Origin: Sutcliffiella cohnii
Lineage (GTDB): Bacteria; Bacillota; Bacilli; Bacillales; Bacillaceae_I
Direction of reading: 5' to 3'
Assembly (NCBI RefSeq): GCF_002250055.1
Contig: NZ_CP018866.1
Span: 3,278,501 to 3,342,500, forward strand
Length of the DNA: 64,000 nt
The position numbers were made by a program, and so were the translations under genes. Shown piece after piece: positions 8,739 through 19,855 of the stretch (the stretch's first letter is position 1; each line of letters opens with the position of its first letter). The notes under the pieces were generated by a model, which saw only the letters and a program-made list of their open reading frames with translations, made no database searches and had not been told where the DNA came from.

Positions 8739-11059
8739 GAATTCTCTCCTGCTAATGCATGTTGTAACACTTCGTCTAATTGGGAAACTAGTACGAATGT
8801 TAATTGCTCTCTTATACTTTCCGGTATATCTTCTAAATCTTTTTCATTATCTTTAGGCAAAATAACTTTCGTTAACCCAGCTCGATGGGCACTTAACGAT
8901 TTCTCTTTCAGTCCTCCGATCGGTAAAACGCGGCCACGTAACGTAATCTCACCTGTCATCCCGACATTCCTTCTAACAGGTTTACCAGTCAGGGCTGATA
9001 TTAAGGCTGTTGCCATTGTTATCCCTGCGGAAGGTCCATCTTTCGGTACAGCCCCTTCTGGAACGTGAATATGAATATCGTTTTTCTCATTAAAATCTGG
9101 ATCAATATTTAATTCTGCTGCACGCGAACGTATGTAACTGAATGCAGCTTGTGCTGATTCTTTCATTACATCCCCTAGTTTACCCGTCAGTATTAACTTA
9201 CCTTTACCTGGAGAGATAGATACTTCAATTGAAAGGGTATCTCCACCTACTGTCGTATATGCTAATCCTGTCGCTACTCCTACTTGGTCTTCTTCTTCCA
9301 TTTGACCATAGCGGAATATATGCTTACCAAGGAATTCTACAATTGCCTTTTCTGTCACTACGATACGTTTCTTTTCACCTGAAACGATAATTTTTGCCGC
9401 TTTTCTACAAATGGAAGCGATTTGACGTTCTAACGAGCGTACACCTGCCTCTCGCGTATAATGGCGAATTAAAGAAAGGATGGCATCGTCTCTCATTTGT
9501 AACGTACCTTTCGTTAAGCCGTGATCACGCGCTTGCTTCGGTAATAGATGATCTTTTGCAATATGAAGCTTTTCCAGTTCCGTATAACCTGCAATCGTAA
9601 TAATCTCCATTCGGTCACGTAAAGGACCAGGAATTGTTGCTAAATTATTGGCTGTAGCAACAAACATTACATTAGATAAATCATATGCTTCTTCAATGTA
9701 ATGATCGCTAAAGTTACTGTTTTGCTCCGGGTCTAACACTTCTAATAGGGCTGCAGATGGGTCGCCACGGAAGTCGTTTGACATTTTATCTATTTCATCT
9801 AATAGGAATACTGGGTTAATCGTACCTGCTTTTTTCATTCCTTGAATAATTCGACCTGGCATTGCACCAACGTATGTTTTACGATGTCCTCTTATTTCTG
9901 ATTCATCTCTAACGCCACCTAAAGAAATTCGAACAAAATTTCTTCCTAACGATTTTGCAATTGATTTTGCTAAAGATGTTTTACCAACTCCAGGAGGACC
10001 CGCTAAACAAAGGATAGGTCCTTTTAACGATTGTGTTAATTGTTGAACAGCTAAATATTCAAGCACACGCTCTTTTACTTTTTCTAACCCGTAATGGTCT
10101 TCATGTAAAATTGCTTCTGCGCGAATAATATTTAATTGGTCTTCTGTAGAAATAGACCATGGTAAGGATAATAACCATTCTAAATAATTTCGGATAACGG
10201 CACTTTCAGCGGAGCTTGTAGGGATTTTTTCATAACGGTCTAATTCTTTTAAGAACGTTTTTTCTACATGCTCAGGCATTTTAGCTTTTTCCATTTTTTG
10301 CTTTAGCTCGTCTACTTCCCCTAATTTACCTTCTTTTTCACCAAGCTCTTTTTGAATGGCCTTCATTTGTTCACGTAAATAATATTCTTTTTGGGTACGT
10401 TCCATTGAACGCTTTACTCTCATCCCAATTTTCTTTTCAAGTTGCAGCACTTCTTTTTCATTATTCACGTAGCTAATAGTTTGTTGCAGTCTTTCTTTCA
10501 CATCTGTTATTTCTAAAATATTTTGCTTGTCTTTCATTTTAAGCGGTAAATGGCTCGTAATAATGTCAGCCAGCCTACCTGGTTCTGCAATATCTGAAAC
10601 AGTATGATATGTTTCAATAGAAGTTTTTTTCGATAACTTTGTGTATGTATGAAAATACTCTAGTAGCGTACGCATTAAAGCTTCGTCTTCTGTATCTTTG
10701 TCCTCTAAATCTGGATACGTAACGATACGAGCTTCCCAATGTGTTTCTTCCTCGATCAATTCTTCTATTTTTGCACGTTCTAACCCTTCTACTAGTACGC
10801 GTAAAGTTCCATTTGGTAACTTTAACATTTGCTTTACTTTCGTTAATGTTCCCCAATCAAATAAATCATCTTCAGTTGGATCATCAATCCCAACTTCTTT
10901 TTGAGTTGTTAGCAAGACTAATTGATCTTCTAACATCGCTTGCTCTAAAGCTTGAATTGATTTATCTCTACCTACATCTAAATGTAATACCATCGTTGGA
11001 AAAACCATTAATCCACGTAAAGGCAGTAGAGGTATTTTATATTCTTTATTCGTTGCCAT
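8735..11059 (-). CDS. lonA: ATP-dependent protease LonA
   Basis: 774 residues, exactly the usual size. Domains in order: N-terminal substrate-binding LON domain (to ~200), coiled-coil region, AAA+ module with Walker [10 protein letters not shown] and Walker [11 protein letters not shown], and the Ser-Lys protease domain with catalytic Ser677 ([11 protein letters not shown]) and Lys720 (PIGGLKEK). It degrades damaged and regulatory proteins in the cytoplasm as a hexamer. GGAGGTG precedes the ATG. It is co-transcribed with engB; lonB lies upstream as a separate unit. Confidence 0.98.
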   Translation of the reverse strand: MATNKEYKIPLLPLRGLMVFPTMVLHLDVGRDKSIQALEQAMLEDQLVLLTTQKEVGIDDPTEDDLFDWGTLTKVKQMLKLPNGTLRVLVEGLERAKIEELIEEETHWEARIVTYPDLEDKDTEDEALMRTLLEYFHTYTKLSKKTSIETYHTVSDIAEPGRLADIITSHLPLKMKDKQNILEITDVKERLQQTISYVNNEKEVLQLEKKIGMRVKRSMERTQKEYYLREQMKAIQKELGEKEGKLGEVDELKQKMEKAKMPEHVEKTFLKELDRYEKIPTSSAESAVIRNYLEWLLSLPWSISTEDQLNIIRAEAILHEDHYGLEKVKERVLEYLAVQQLTQSLKGPILCLAGPPGVGKTSLAKSIAKSLGRNFVRISLGGVRDESEIRGHRKTYVGAMPGRIIQGMKKAGTINPVFLLDEIDKMSNDFRGDPSAALLEVLDPEQNSNFSDHYIEEAYDLSNVMFVATANNLATIPGPLRDRMEIITIAGYTELEKLHIAKDHLLPKQARDHGLTKGTLQMRDDAILSLIRHYTREAGVRSLERQIASICRKAAKIIVSGEKKRIVVTEKAIVEFLGKHIFRYGQMEEEDQVGVATGLAYTTVGGDTLSIEVSISPGKGKLILTGKLGDVMKESAQAAFSYIRSRAAELNIDPDFNEKNDIHIHVPEGAVPKDGPSAGITMATALISALTGKPVRRNVGMTGEITLRGRVLPIGGLKEKSLSAHRAGLTKVILPKDNEKDLEDIPESIREQLTFVLVSQLDEVLQHALAGENS

Positions 11060-11168
11060 AGTACACCTCCGAACGCTCTATCCACGTTGTTCTTTTCTAT
11101 TTTTTAAAATTCATCACTAATTTAAGTACCATTGTTCGAATGGGACTATTTTATGTATAGTACTAAAA

Positions 11169-11197
11169 ATTTTACCTTTTAAGTATGGTAAGTGCAA
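11169..11197 (-). promoter_or_regulatory. Candidate sigma-A promoter of lonA-engB
   Basis: Minus strand TTGCAC (11192-11197), 17-bp spacer, TAAAAT (11169-11174), about 110 bp upstream of the lonA ATG. Spacing is optimal, hexamers are fair. No obvious CIRCE or CtsR operator was seen. Confidence 0.45.
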
Positions 11198-11273
11198 GAA
11201 GAAAGCTTTTATATTTTCTATAATTAGTATACCCTGTCGTAGTTGTTCTAGGCATATAAAATGAAAAGGAAAT

Positions 11274-11296
11274 GGCTCCCCACATAGTGAGGAGCC
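11274..11296 (-). terminator. Hairpin terminator after lonB
   Basis: GGCTCC..CAC / GTG.GGAGCC stem with a four-base loop, eight bases past the lonB stop. The downstream T-run on the minus strand is interrupted (ATTTCCTTTT). Confidence 0.65.
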
Positions 11297-11303
11297 TTCA
11301 TCT

Positions 11304-12992
11304 TTATACTGATTCAGATTGAGTGATCGGTAATGTAGCAGAAATTACTTTGTCGATATGCTCATCCTCTATTGCAGATACTTCTCTAAGAAGAGCAACT
11401 TGCAACACCTCTTGGAATTGCTTCACTGGAATAATTTCAATTCCGTCAATTTCCTTCAAAATTGACTGCATATTTTCATGAGGGATGATTACTTTCTTTG
11501 CTCCAGCTTGTTTAGCAGCTTTTATTTTCGGAATAACCCCACCAATTGGTTTAACTGAACCGTGAATGCTAATTTCTCCGGTCATTGCTACTAAGTTGTC
11601 GACTGGTAATTTGAAAATAGCCGAATAAATTCCCGTTGCCATTGCAATCCCAGCAGAAGGTCCATCAATTGGTATTCCCCCTGGAAAGTTAATATGTATA
11701 TCATAATCAGCAGCAGGAACACCTAGCGCACGGAGCACTGTAATAACATTTTCAGCAGAACCTTTTGCCATACTTTTACGGCGTATCGATTTTCCTTGAT
11801 TGCCAATACTTTCTTCTTCAACAATTCCTGTAATATTAATTGTCCCTTTTTTCTCTTCATTAGGAATAGCTGTGACTTCTATTTCTAATAATGCACCAGT
11901 GTTTGGTCCATATACGGCTAATCCGTTTACTAAACCAGTTTGTGCTTTTTCTTTAATTTTTTGTTCATTTCTCGGCGATAGTTGACTGGAATGTACAACC
12001 CATTCAATATCCTCCACTGTTACTTCCTCGCGATCTTCCGTTATTGCTAAACCTGCAGCAATTTGCATCATATTGACTACTTCGCGACCGTTTCTGCAAT
12101 AGGAAGCAAGCAATTGAATACCTTCTTCTTGTGCTTTCATATAAATTTTTTCAATAGCATTTCTCGCTACTACCGCTAATTCCTCTTGATCTAACTCTCT
12201 AAAAAATACTTCCATACAACGAGACCGAATGGCTGGTGGAATTTCGTTTGGAGTTCTCGTTGTAGCTCCAACTAAACGAAAATCGGCTGGTAAACCTTTT
12301 TGAAAAATTTCATGAATATGTGTTGGAATTTGAGTATTTTCTTCACTATAATAAGCACTTTCTAAAAATACTTTTCGATCTTCTAATACTTTTAAAAGCT
12401 TATTCATTTGTATTGGGTGTAACTCTCCAATTTCATCAATAAAGAGCATACCACCATGCGCGTGTGTAACGGCTCCTTGCTTTGGTTGAGGAATACCCGC
12501 TTGTCCCATTGCTCCTGCTCCTTGGTATATAGGATCATGAACCGATCCAATTAACGGATCTGCAATTCCTCTTTCATCAAACCGAGCTGTCGTTGCATCT
12601 AGCTCAATAAAAATAGCACTCGGTTTAAACGGAGATTTACTATTCTTTTTTGCTTCTTCTAATACGAGTCGTGCTGCTGCTGTTTTCCCTACACCAGGAG
12701 GACCATAAATGATGACGTGTTGCGGATTCGGTCCACAAATAGCAGCTTTTAAAGCTTTTATTCCATCTTCTTGTCCGACAATATCGTTGAACGAAGTTGG
12801 TCTTACTTTTTCTGCTAATGGCTCTGTTAACGAAATGCTACGCATCTTTCGAAGTTGTTCCATTTCTTTCTTCGACTCTTTATCAATTGATACTTTCTGT
12901 GTACGTTGATTTCGTAATAAATTCCAAAAGTAGAGCCCAATGATAATCCCAAAAAATAATTGTATAAACAGCGCAATACCTGTCCAATTCAT
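11304..12992 (-). CDS. lonB: Membrane-anchored Lon-like protease LonB
   Basis: 562 residues. It lacks the long N-terminal LON domain of LonA and instead starts with one transmembrane helix (MNWTGIALFIQLFFGIIIGL). It carries an AAA+ domain (Walker [11 protein letters not shown], sensor region VGATTRTPNEIP) and a Lon protease domain with catalytic Ser446 (DGPSAGIAM) and Lys489. In B. subtilis lonB is expressed in the forespore under sigma-F; that role is inferred. The gene has its own strong ribosome site (GGAGG) and terminator. No missing catalytic residue. Confidence 0.94.
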   Translation of the reverse strand: MNWTGIALFIQLFFGIIIGLYFWNLLRNQRTQKVSIDKESKKEMEQLRKMRSISLTEPLAEKVRPTSFNDIVGQEDGIKALKAAICGPNPQHVIIYGPPGVGKTAAARLVLEEAKKNSKSPFKPSAIFIELDATTARFDERGIADPLIGSVHDPIYQGAGAMGQAGIPQPKQGAVTHAHGGMLFIDEIGELHPIQMNKLLKVLEDRKVFLESAYYSEENTQIPTHIHEIFQKGLPADFRLVGATTRTPNEIPPAIRSRCMEVFFRELDQEELAVVARNAIEKIYMKAQEEGIQLLASYCRNGREVVNMMQIAAGLAITEDREEVTVEDIEWVVHSSQLSPRNEQKIKEKAQTGLVNGLAVYGPNTGALLEIEVTAIPNEEKKGTINITGIVEEESIGNQGKSIRRKSMAKGSAENVITVLRALGVPAADYDIHINFPGGIPIDGPSAGIAMATGIYSAIFKLPVDNLVAMTGEISIHGSVKPIGGVIPKIKAAKQAGAKKVIIPHENMQSILKEIDGIEIIPVKQFQEVLQVALLREVSAIEDEHIDKVISATLPITQSESV

Positions 12993-13163
12993 AGTTATCC
13001 TCCTGCACTCTAAGTTGTGATTATTTGCTAGTATTTCCGTGCAAATGGTGGAATAAACAACTATTTATTAATTGGATAATATTTGGATATAACACTGTGA
13101 ATTTCCATGAATTATTATATTAAAAAACTATTTTACACTGTTATCTCTTTAAAAATAAAAAAG

Positions 13164-13191
13164 AACCTTGATAGCATAGGCCATCAAGGTT
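13164..13191 (-). terminator. Terminator of clpX
   Basis: Nine-bp stem AACCTTGAT / ATCAAGGTT with a ten-base loop, six bases past the clpX stop, followed on the minus strand by CTTTTTTATTTTT. Confidence 0.85.
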
Positions 13192-13196
13192 TGTTG

Positions 13197-14459
13197 TTAA
13201 GCAGAAGTTTTATCTTCTTGTAACTCTGAACCGTCCGTTAAAATTAATTTTGGCGGAACATCATCTTTAACTGTTTCCGCTGTAATAACACATTTTTGAA
13301 TGTCATCACGAGAAGGTAATTCGAACATCACATCAAGCATAATTGCTTCAATGATTGAACGAAGTCCACGTGCACCGGTTTTTCGTTCAATTGCTTTAGT
13401 TGCAATTTCCTTAAGTGCTGCTTCGTCAAATTCTAATTCAACATTATCTAGTTCTAACATTTTACTGTATTGTTTAACTAGTGCATTTTTCGGCTTTGTT
13501 AAAATTTCAACTAATGCCTCTTCGTCTAATGGCTCTAAGCTTGCTGTAACAGGAAGACGACCAATAAACTCAGGAATAAGTCCAAATCTTAATAAGTCTT
13601 CTGGAAGAACTTTAGAAAGTAATTCTTTCTGTTCTAATTCGTCCATTTTACCTTCCGTACCAAAACCAATAACTTTTTTCCCTAATCGACGCTTAATAAT
13701 TGATTCAATTCCATCAAAAGCCCCACCACAAATAAATAGAATATTTGTTGTATCAATTTGAATGAATTCTTGATGAGGATGCTTACGTCCACCTTGAGGT
13801 GGCACACTTGCAACAGTACCTTCTAAAATTTTCAGAAGTGCCTGCTGTACACCTTCACCAGAAACATCTCGTGTAATGGATGGGTTTTCTGATTTACGTG
13901 CTACTTTATCAATTTCGTCAATATAAATAATACCTTTTTCTGCTTTTTCTACATCGTAGTCTGCAGCTTGAATTAATTTAAGTAAAATATTTTCTACATC
14001 TTCCCCAACGTATCCTGCTTCCGTTAATGAAGTTGCATCAGCAATTGCAAAAGGTACATTTAAAATACGCGCTAGCGTTTGTGCAAGTAATGTTTTACCG
14101 CTACCAGTTGGTCCAATCATTGCAATATTAGATTTGGCAAGTTCTACTTCGTCTATTTTACTGTTGGAATTTATACGCTTGTAGTGGTTATATACTGCAA
14201 CGGATAGCGCTTTTTTAGCTGCTTCTTGGCCGATAACGTATTCGTCTAATATTTGACGAATTTCTTTTGGTTTTGGTACATCTTTAAATTCTACTTCTTC
14301 CTCAGTTCCAAGCTCTTCTTCTACAATTTCGGTACATAATTCTATACATTCATCACATATGTATACGCCCGGACCTGCTACTAGTTTTCGCACTTGATCT
14401 TGTGTTTTCCCGCAGAAAGAACATTTCAATTGTCCTTTTTCATCGTTAAACTTAAACAT
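13197..14459 (-). CDS. clpX: ATP-dependent Clp protease ATP-binding subunit ClpX
   Basis: 420 residues. The N-terminal zinc-binding domain has the C4 set Cys13, Cys16, Cys35, Cys38. The AAA+ domain has Walker A GPTGSGKT (116-123), Walker [11 protein letters not shown], pore and sensor motifs. The IGF loop that contacts ClpP is present as KVIGFG. ClpX unfolds tagged substrates and feeds them to ClpP, whose gene is not in the window. AAGGGGTG precedes the ATG. Monocistronic between terminators, next to tig as in other Bacilli. Confidence 0.98.
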   Translation of the reverse strand: MFKFNDEKGQLKCSFCGKTQDQVRKLVAGPGVYICDECIELCTEIVEEELGTEEEVEFKDVPKPKEIRQILDEYVIGQEAAKKALSVAVYNHYKRINSNSKIDEVELAKSNIAMIGPTGSGKTLLAQTLARILNVPFAIADATSLTEAGYVGEDVENILLKLIQAADYDVEKAEKGIIYIDEIDKVARKSENPSITRDVSGEGVQQALLKILEGTVASVPPQGGRKHPHQEFIQIDTTNILFICGGAFDGIESIIKRRLGKKVIGFGTEGKMDELEQKELLSKVLPEDLLRFGLIPEFIGRLPVTASLEPLDEEALVEILTKPKNALVKQYSKMLELDNVELEFDEAALKEIATKAIERKTGARGLRSIIEAIMLDVMFELPSRDDIQKCVITAETVKDDVPPKLILTDGSELQEDKTSA

Positions 14460-14702
14460 AACGTTTCACCCCTTATCATTTCTCTCTCTTCTCGTCCATC
14501 CACTAAATATTCGGATACTACTATTTCTAATTATGTGTTATGTACTGCATTTTACCATATCTTTTGCAATTGCTGTTAATAAAAAAATCGCTATGTACTT
14601 TATTAGTATTGAAAAGAAGAGTCCATACTATTGTAACCATGTAACATAAAATTAACACTTTGCTTTCAAAACTGTATGTAGAAAAAGGCCTTTTGTGTAT
14701 AA

Positions 14703-14731
14703 AACAAGGCACGAGCAAGTCGCGCCTTGTT
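14703..14731 (-). terminator. Terminator of tig
   Basis: Stem AACAAGGC / GCCTTGTT with a 13-base loop that contains further short pairing, 12 bases past the tig stop, followed by TTTTATAC on the minus strand. Confidence 0.75.
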
Positions 14732-14743
14732 CCTTATTCAATA

Positions 14744-16030
14744 TTATGCAACATCTTTACTGTTTTCTACAAGAAAATCGATTGCTTTTCTAATTTTTAA
14801 ATCTTCTTTTAAGCCTTCAGCATTTCCTAATGCTTGCTTAATTTGATCAACAGTCATGTTGTACATTGTAGCCATGTTTTCTAATTCACTGTTTACTTCT
14901 TCTTCTGTTACTTCGATGTTTTCAGCATTTACGATTGCTTCTAATGTTAAATTCATTTTCACACGTTTAGCTGCATCTTCTTTCATTTGGCCACGTAGAG
15001 CTTCTTCGTCTTGACCAGAGAATTGGAAGTAAAGTTCTAAATTCATACCTTGCATTTGTAAACGTTGCTCAAACTCTTGTAGCATACGGTCTAATTCTGT
15101 GTTTACCATTGCTTCTGGAACGTCAACTTCTGCATTTTCTGTTGCTTTTTCAATTAAAGTATCTTTTAAGTGATTTTCAGCATCTTGTTTTTTAGCAGTT
15201 TCTAAACGCTCTCTCGTTTTAGCTTTTAATGCATCTAAAGTTTCAACTTCTTCATCTACATCTTTAGCAAATTCGTCATCTAGCACTGGTAATTCTTTTC
15301 CTTTAATTTCATGAACTTTCACTTTGAATACTGCAGGTTGACCAGCTAAATCTTCAGCATGGTATTCTTCTGGGAATGTTACTTCCACATCTTTTTCTGC
15401 TCCAGATTCTAAACCAACAAGTTGCTCTTCAAAACCAGGGATGAAAGAACCAGAACCGATTTCTAGAGAATAATTCTCAGCTTTTCCGCCTTCGAAAGCC
15501 TCACCGTTTACAAATCCTTCAAAGTCCATTACTACAGTATCGCCATTTTCAACGGTACCTTCTTCTTTTACAACAAGTTCAGCTTGACGCTCTTGTAATG
15601 ATTTTAATTCTGCTTCTACTTCTTCGTCTGTAACTGTAGCTTCTAAACGCTCAACTTCAAGACCTTTGTACTCACCTAATTTTACTTCAGGCTTTACTGT
15701 AACTTTTGCAGTAAATACAACTGGTTGACCTTGTTCGATTGTTTCGATATCGATTTCTGGACGATCAACTGGTTCAATTCCTGCTTCTTCCACTGCTTTT
15801 GCATAGCTTTCTGGAAGTAGGATATCAAGAGCGTCTTGATATAATGATTCCACGCCGAAACGTTTTTCAAACATCGGACGAGGCATTTTTCCTTTACGGA
15901 ATCCTGGAACGTTTACTTTCTTAACTACTTTTTTGAATGCTTCATCAAGGGCATTGTTAAATGTATCAACATCAACTTCAACTGTTAATACACCTTCATT
16001 TCCTTCTAACTTTTCCCATTTTGCAGACAT
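14744..16030 (-). CDS. tig: Trigger factor (ribosome-associated peptidyl-prolyl isomerase)
   Basis: 428 residues with the three standard parts: the N-terminal ribosome-binding domain with signature [17 protein letters not shown] near residue 45; the FKBP-type isomerase domain (about 150-240, [20 protein letters not shown]); and the helical C-terminal chaperone arms. It binds at the ribosomal exit tunnel and shields nascent chains. GGAGGGAAAAGT precedes the ATG. Highly acidic, as is usual for the family. Confidence 0.97.
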   Translation of the reverse strand: MSAKWEKLEGNEGVLTVEVDVDTFNNALDEAFKKVVKKVNVPGFRKGKMPRPMFEKRFGVESLYQDALDILLPESYAKAVEEAGIEPVDRPEIDIETIEQGQPVVFTAKVTVKPEVKLGEYKGLEVERLEATVTDEEVEAELKSLQERQAELVVKEEGTVENGDTVVMDFEGFVNGEAFEGGKAENYSLEIGSGSFIPGFEEQLVGLESGAEKDVEVTFPEEYHAEDLAGQPAVFKVKVHEIKGKELPVLDDEFAKDVDEEVETLDALKAKTRERLETAKKQDAENHLKDTLIEKATENAEVDVPEAMVNTELDRMLQEFEQRLQMQGMNLELYFQFSGQDEEALRGQMKEDAAKRVKMNLTLEAIVNAENIEVTEEEVNSELENMATMYNMTVDQIKQALGNAEGLKEDLKIRKAIDFLVENSKDVA

Positions 16031-16245
16031 ACTTTTCCCTCCAAAAAATCTATTTTTTCTATAGTAATGGCTGTTTTTAAAATTGACAAATCATTACCGA
16101 ATGTTTGGACCACTTCTATGTATGTGGTGAACCCGTCTCCTACTGTATTTCCATATTTACTATGAAAAAAACAAGGAAATTATTAATACTACAGTTTACA
16201 ACCCTTACATTATAACATAACATCCATGGAGTTCAACAGATTCGA

Positions 16246-17250
16246 TTATAATTGCAAATATGAAATTTCTTCTAGTTTTTGTACTTTGGTGCTCACTTTT
16301 TCTATATCTTCTAAAGTTACATTATATAATTGTGAGAGTTTCTCCATTGAATCTTCTATACCATATAGCTGTTGACCAATTAAATGTATACTCGCAGCCC
16401 ATGCACTAGCATTTTCCTCGTTCATCCCAACAGGATAAACAACAGTATGGTACTTAAAAACCATCCCTTTTAACGCTTCAAAAAGGCTCGGATTTTCGGA
16501 GTATACATGCCGTTCTATGAGATTTCCTATCTCTGCAAAAAACGGGTCCATCTCTTGGAAGTCCATCTTTGATGGACGAACTAAAACTGTTTGTCCTAGT
16601 TTCGTTATTTTCGTTTCGTCATCCCACTGTTGATCATGCAATGTTTCTAACAGTATTGTTTTTAAAATAGGGTGCATTCTTTCATCTAATAAATATGTTT
16701 CAATTGCTTCCCGATAACTCCTTGCATTTAAGCTTTTTAAACGTTGGAGGGCACCAAATTGCTCTTGAACAGTCCCTTTTAAGAGATTGTCACTTACGGT
16801 ATCATCTGTTGGTGCTTCTTTATATTCCTCAAATTCACCTTTCGGTAGCATTTTTCTCGCAAAGTCTAATAACTTAAAAAACGTTTGCGCTTGTTCAGCA
16901 GGGATTTTATCTTCCTGTAATATTGCTTCAATGGTTACTTTCACTTCATCATATTCTTTTAACTGAATTAATATCGTAATATAAATTTGTAAAACGTGAA
17001 AATAATCCCCAACATCTTCTCGCAACATCTTCTTACAACGGTTTTTTGCTTCTGTTAAGCGCCCTAATTCCATTAAACATACAACACTACCTAATTCTAC
17101 TTCACTATGGGCAAAAGAATTATCATGCGCTTGGTCGAATAGAATAAGAGCTTCTTCAAATTTTCTTTCCTTCATCGATTCCATCGCTTTTTCTAACAGT
17201 CGCTTTTTTAAATTGGGAAACGGAACTACTTTTTTCTTTTTATCATTCAT
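16246..17250 (-). CDS. ysoA: Tetratricopeptide-repeat protein (YsoA-like)
   Basis: 334 residues, soluble, no signal peptide. Helical repeat pairs such as EKAMESMKERKFEEALILFDQAHD and EVELGSVVCLMELGRLTEAKNRCKK fit TPR units in the first ~110 residues; the remainder is a helical region rich in Leu/Glu. It lies directly upstream of tig, the position of B. subtilis ysoA. The molecular role is unknown; TPR proteins usually mediate protein contacts. In B. subtilis the leucine/isoleucine operon follows, but here a tRNA gene does. Confidence 0.8.
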   Translation of the reverse strand: MNDKKKKVVPFPNLKKRLLEKAMESMKERKFEEALILFDQAHDNSFAHSEVELGSVVCLMELGRLTEAKNRCKKMLREDVGDYFHVLQIYITILIQLKEYDEVKVTIEAILQEDKIPAEQAQTFFKLLDFARKMLPKGEFEEYKEAPTDDTVSDNLLKGTVQEQFGALQRLKSLNARSYREAIETYLLDERMHPILKTILLETLHDQQWDDETKITKLGQTVLVRPSKMDFQEMDPFFAEIGNLIERHVYSENPSLFEALKGMVFKYHTVVYPVGMNEENASAWAASIHLIGQQLYGIEDSMEKLSQLYNVTLEDIEKVSTKVQKLEEISYLQL

Positions 17251-17471
17251 ATTTATACCGTCCTACTAGTCAAAAAAGATTTGAGTCAAGTTTATCAATG
17301 ATTAATGTTGAGTACAAGTGTAGATAGAGAGTTTTAGGGATGATGTTGATAAAATAGAGATGTGTGAGCTTCACAACCTCATATTTTATACAAAAAGAAA
17401 AAACACCATATAATTTCACAAATTGCTGTAAGGCAACTTTTAAAATTAGATGGTGTTTCTTATAAGAAAAA

Positions 17472-17548
17472 TGGCGTCCCAGGAGGGATTCGAACCCCCG
17501 ACACACGGCTTAGAAGGCCGTTGCTCTATCCTGCTGAGCTACTGGGAC
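17472..17548 (-). tRNA. tRNA-Arg (anticodon TCT), CCA encoded
   Basis: On the minus strand the 77-base sequence folds as a cloverleaf. Acceptor GTCCCAG pairs CTGGGAC; D-arm begins AGCTCAGC; anticodon stem ACGGC / GCCGT holds loop CTTCTAA (anticodon TCT); T-arm contains GGTTCGAATCC; discriminator G and an encoded CCA follow. It decodes AGA/AGG arginine codons. A second copy of its 5' part lies about 150 bp upstream (17672-17699). Confidence 0.97.
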
Positions 17549-17671
17549 AATATAATAATTTATTAATAACTTGCTTATCGTTCTAAACCGTCGTCCCGAT
17601 TTCAGAAAGCTAATTTCAAGAAGTGGCTCAATCGGTACGCTGTAGTAAATTCAAGGAAGCATATTCGATCG

Positions 17672-17699
17672 TGCTCTATCCTGCTGAGCTACTGGGACA
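17672..17699 (-). repeat. Duplicate of the 5' portion of tRNA-Arg
   Basis: Twenty-eight bases identical to the acceptor 5' strand plus D-arm of the tRNA-Arg gene at 17472-17548, in the same orientation. The match ends abruptly before the anticodon stem. It cannot fold as a tRNA, so it is a remnant, not a gene. The ~120 bp between the copies holds no gene. Confidence 0.9.
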
Positions 17700-17805
17700 T
17701 GGTAGAATTTTCATTATCTTTCCTAACGACAAGATTTATTATATGAAATGTCGTTAGGAAAGTCAACTACTTTTATAAAGTTTTTTCAAAAAAACTTTTC
17801 AAGCC

Positions 17806-17835
17806 GAGTAGAAAAGCAAAACAGCCCTTCTACTC
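17806..17835 (-). terminator. Terminator overlapping the ysnB stop codon
   Basis: GAGTAGAA / TTCTACTC eight-bp stem; the ysnB stop TAG lies inside its 5' arm on the minus strand. A T-rich stretch follows after several bases, so it is a moderate candidate. Confidence 0.6.
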
Positions 17836-18339
17836 GTGTTTAGTAAATGTATGACTCTGAACGATGTCACCTAAATCATTATAGTAATGTACTATATATT
17901 CCTTTTCTGTTACTTCTAGTATAACATATGTTTTTTTCGTTGTCATTCTAGGTAACAGGATGCTGCCAGGATTAATAAATAATACGTGATCCACCATTTC
18001 CGCTCCAGCGATATGCGAGTGTCCGAAGCAAACTACGTTGGCGTTATCTTCTTCTGCTTTATATTTTAATGGCATTAACGTCGTTTTAACTTGATGTAAA
18101 TGACCGTGTGTAATGAGGAAACGTGTTTGTTCAATATCCTCCACTAAAACTTCCGGGTACAATGTATCGTAATCACAATTACCACGCACTGCAAGAAAAT
18201 CGTTCATCTCCGAACTATTTTTTGGTAACTCAGAATCCCCACAATGGATCATCACGTTCACTTCGTCACTATGACGTTCTTTTACTTTTGTGACCAGTTC
18301 CTTATTACCATGACTGTCGCTCATAATTAATACTTTCAA
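17830..18339 (-). CDS. ysnB: Metallophosphoesterase, YfcE/MJ0936 type
   Basis: 169 residues from a TTG at 18339 (MKVLIMSDSHGN), chosen because AGAGG lies nine bases upstream; the ATG at 18348 directly abuts that site. Calcineurin-like metal-binding motifs are complete: SDSHGN, HCGDSE, VRGNCDYD, THGHLHQV, and GHSHIAG. This small family hydrolyses phosphodiesters in vitro; the cellular substrate is unknown. It overlaps the end of rdgB only in its ribosome site and is the last gene of the rph-rdgB-ysnB operon. Confidence 0.9.
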   Translation of the reverse strand: MKVLIMSDSHGNKELVTKVKERHSDEVNVMIHCGDSELPKNSSEMNDFLAVRGNCDYDTLYPEVLVEDIEQTRFLITHGHLHQVKTTLMPLKYKAEEDNANVVCFGHSHIAGAEMVDHVLFINPGSILLPRMTTKKTYVILEVTEKEYIVHYYNDLGDIVQSHTFTKHE

Positions 18340-18340
18340 A

Positions 18341-18946
18341 TTATTCATCCTCTATTTTAAATGAACTCCACTGTTCCATTAGTTGTTTAATTGCGTTCCC
18401 TCGATGACTAATATTATTTTTTTCTTCATGGGTTAACTGTGCCATCGTTTTTTGATGTAACGGTACGAAAAAGATTGGATCATATCCAAAACCATTATCC
18501 CCTGCAGGCTCAGTAGTGATGGAACCTTCGCATGTCCCTCGCACAGTAAACGTAGTACCGTCCGGTTTAGCAATAGCCAGTGCACAAACAAACCTCGCTG
18601 TTCGATTTTGGTAAGGTACATCCTTTAATTTTTGTAATACTTTTTCGTAATTAGCGATATCATTTTTCTCCAGGCCAGCATACCGAGCTGAATACACACC
18701 AGGTTCACCTTGTAACGCATCTACTTCTAACCCTGAATCATCTGCAATTACTATGCTAGAAAGCGCAGTAGCAACAGACTTTGCTTTCAATATCGCATTT
18801 TCTTCAAACGTTGTTCCTGTTTCTTCTACCTCTTCAAGATTAGGAAAGTCTTTTAATGATTTAACTTCATATCCAACTTTCGAAAAAATGTTTGAGAATT
18901 CTTTAACCTTCCCTTGATTATTAGTGGCAATTATTAGCTCTTTCAT
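18341..18946 (-). CDS. rdgB: dITP/XTP pyrophosphatase (non-canonical purine NTPase)
   Basis: 201 residues of the HAM1/RdgB family, which removes ITP, dITP and XTP from the nucleotide pool. Family motifs: [11 protein letters not shown] near the N-terminus, [44 protein letters not shown], and the C-terminal [10 protein letters not shown]. Its ATG overlaps the rph stop as ATGA, so translation is coupled. The rph-rdgB-ysnB order is conserved in Bacilli. Confidence 0.96.
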   Translation of the reverse strand: MKELIIATNNQGKVKEFSNIFSKVGYEVKSLKDFPNLEEVEETGTTFEENAILKAKSVATALSSIVIADDSGLEVDALQGEPGVYSARYAGLEKNDIANYEKVLQKLKDVPYQNRTARFVCALAIAKPDGTTFTVRGTCEGSITTEPAGDNGFGYDPIFFVPLHQKTMAQLTHEEKNNISHRGNAIKQLMEQWSSFKIEDE

Positions 18947-19704
18947 CCTTTATTACCACCTTTAGGGCCAATTAGATTAACAATTTCTCCCAACGCTTCT
19001 TTTTGACATTCAATCAGCTGTAAAATTCCTTCTTCCGCTAGGTCTAAAAGTGCATTAAGCTGACCACGGTTAAATGTCGCTTCCTCTCCAGTACCTTGTA
19101 CCTCGACCATTTCAAAAGAGTCATTCATTACGACATTCATATCTACTTCTGCTGATGAATCTTCTATGTAATTTAAATCTAACACTTCTCCATGTTCTGC
19201 GATAATACCAACAGAAGTTGCTGCTAAATAATTATTTACTGGCAGTTCTTTTAATTTATTTTGTTTTACAAGATTATGTAGTGCTAAAACCATAGCAACA
19301 TATGCTCCAGTAATAGACGCTGTTCTAGTGCCGCCATCAGCTTGTATTACATCACAATCAATCCAAATGGTACGTTCGCCAATTTTACTTAAATCTACGA
19401 CAGTACGTAATGCTCGGCCAATTAAACGCTGAATTTCCATAGTACGCCCTGTCACTTTTCCTTTTGTTGATTCTCTCATCGTTCTCTGTTCTGTTGCTCT
19501 TGGTAACATCGAATATTCAGCAGTAATCCAACCTTTCCCTTGCCCGCGCATGAAAGGTGGGACTCTGTCTTCAACCGATGCTGTACAGATTACTTTCGTA
19601 TCTCCAACTGAAATTAACACAGAACCTTCAGGATGCTTTATAAAGTTCGTCGTGATGTTTATCGGCCTTAATTCATTTTTCTGTCTTCCATCCACTCTTG
19701 TCAT
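18943..19704 (-). CDS. rph: Ribonuclease PH
   Basis: 253 residues from the ATG at 19704 ([15 protein letters not shown]), eight bases after GGAG; a reading from 19728 adds eight unconserved residues. A phosphorolytic 3'-5' exoribonuclease that trims tRNA 3' ends. Signature segments: [61 protein letters not shown], and [15 protein letters not shown]. First gene of the operon with rdgB and ysnB. Confidence 0.96.
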   Translation of the reverse strand: MTRVDGRQKNELRPINITTNFIKHPEGSVLISVGDTKVICTASVEDRVPPFMRGQGKGWITAEYSMLPRATEQRTMRESTKGKVTGRTMEIQRLIGRALRTVVDLSKIGERTIWIDCDVIQADGGTRTASITGAYVAMVLALHNLVKQNKLKELPVNNYLAATSVGIIAEHGEVLDLNYIEDSSAEVDMNVVMNDSFEMVEVQGTGEEATFNRGQLNALLDLAEEGILQLIECQKEALGEIVNLIGPKGGNKG

Positions 19705-19787
19705 TTTCAGTACTCCTTTTTTCACCATTTACTTAAGTCACATTAGCTATCTTACAAATTAATAGCTAAAAGAAAAAACAGAAATAT

Positions 19788-19820
19788 AAGAAGGGGTAGC
19801 TTTATCGCCTACCCCTTCTT
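19788..19820 (-). terminator. Terminator between gerM and rph
   Basis: Perfect 12-bp stem AAGAAGGGGTAG / CTACCCCTTCTT, downstream of the gerM stop and upstream of rph. It separates gerM from the rph operon. Confidence 0.85.
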
Positions 19821-19855
19821 TAACATTCTATTTTTAGTATATCAAAATTTACAGA

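Noticed and set aside
10614..10856. Genes antisense to or overlapping lonA in other frames
   Set aside because: These are shadow frames of a strongly conserved protease; no ribosome sites and no recognisable protein features.
17270..17506. 78-codon frame overlapping tRNA-Arg
   Set aside because: It begins inside the tRNA gene, has no ribosome site and resembles no protein family.
17672..17699. Second functional tRNA-Arg
   Set aside because: Only the 5' acceptor strand and D-arm are present; anticodon arm, T-arm and 3' acceptor are absent.
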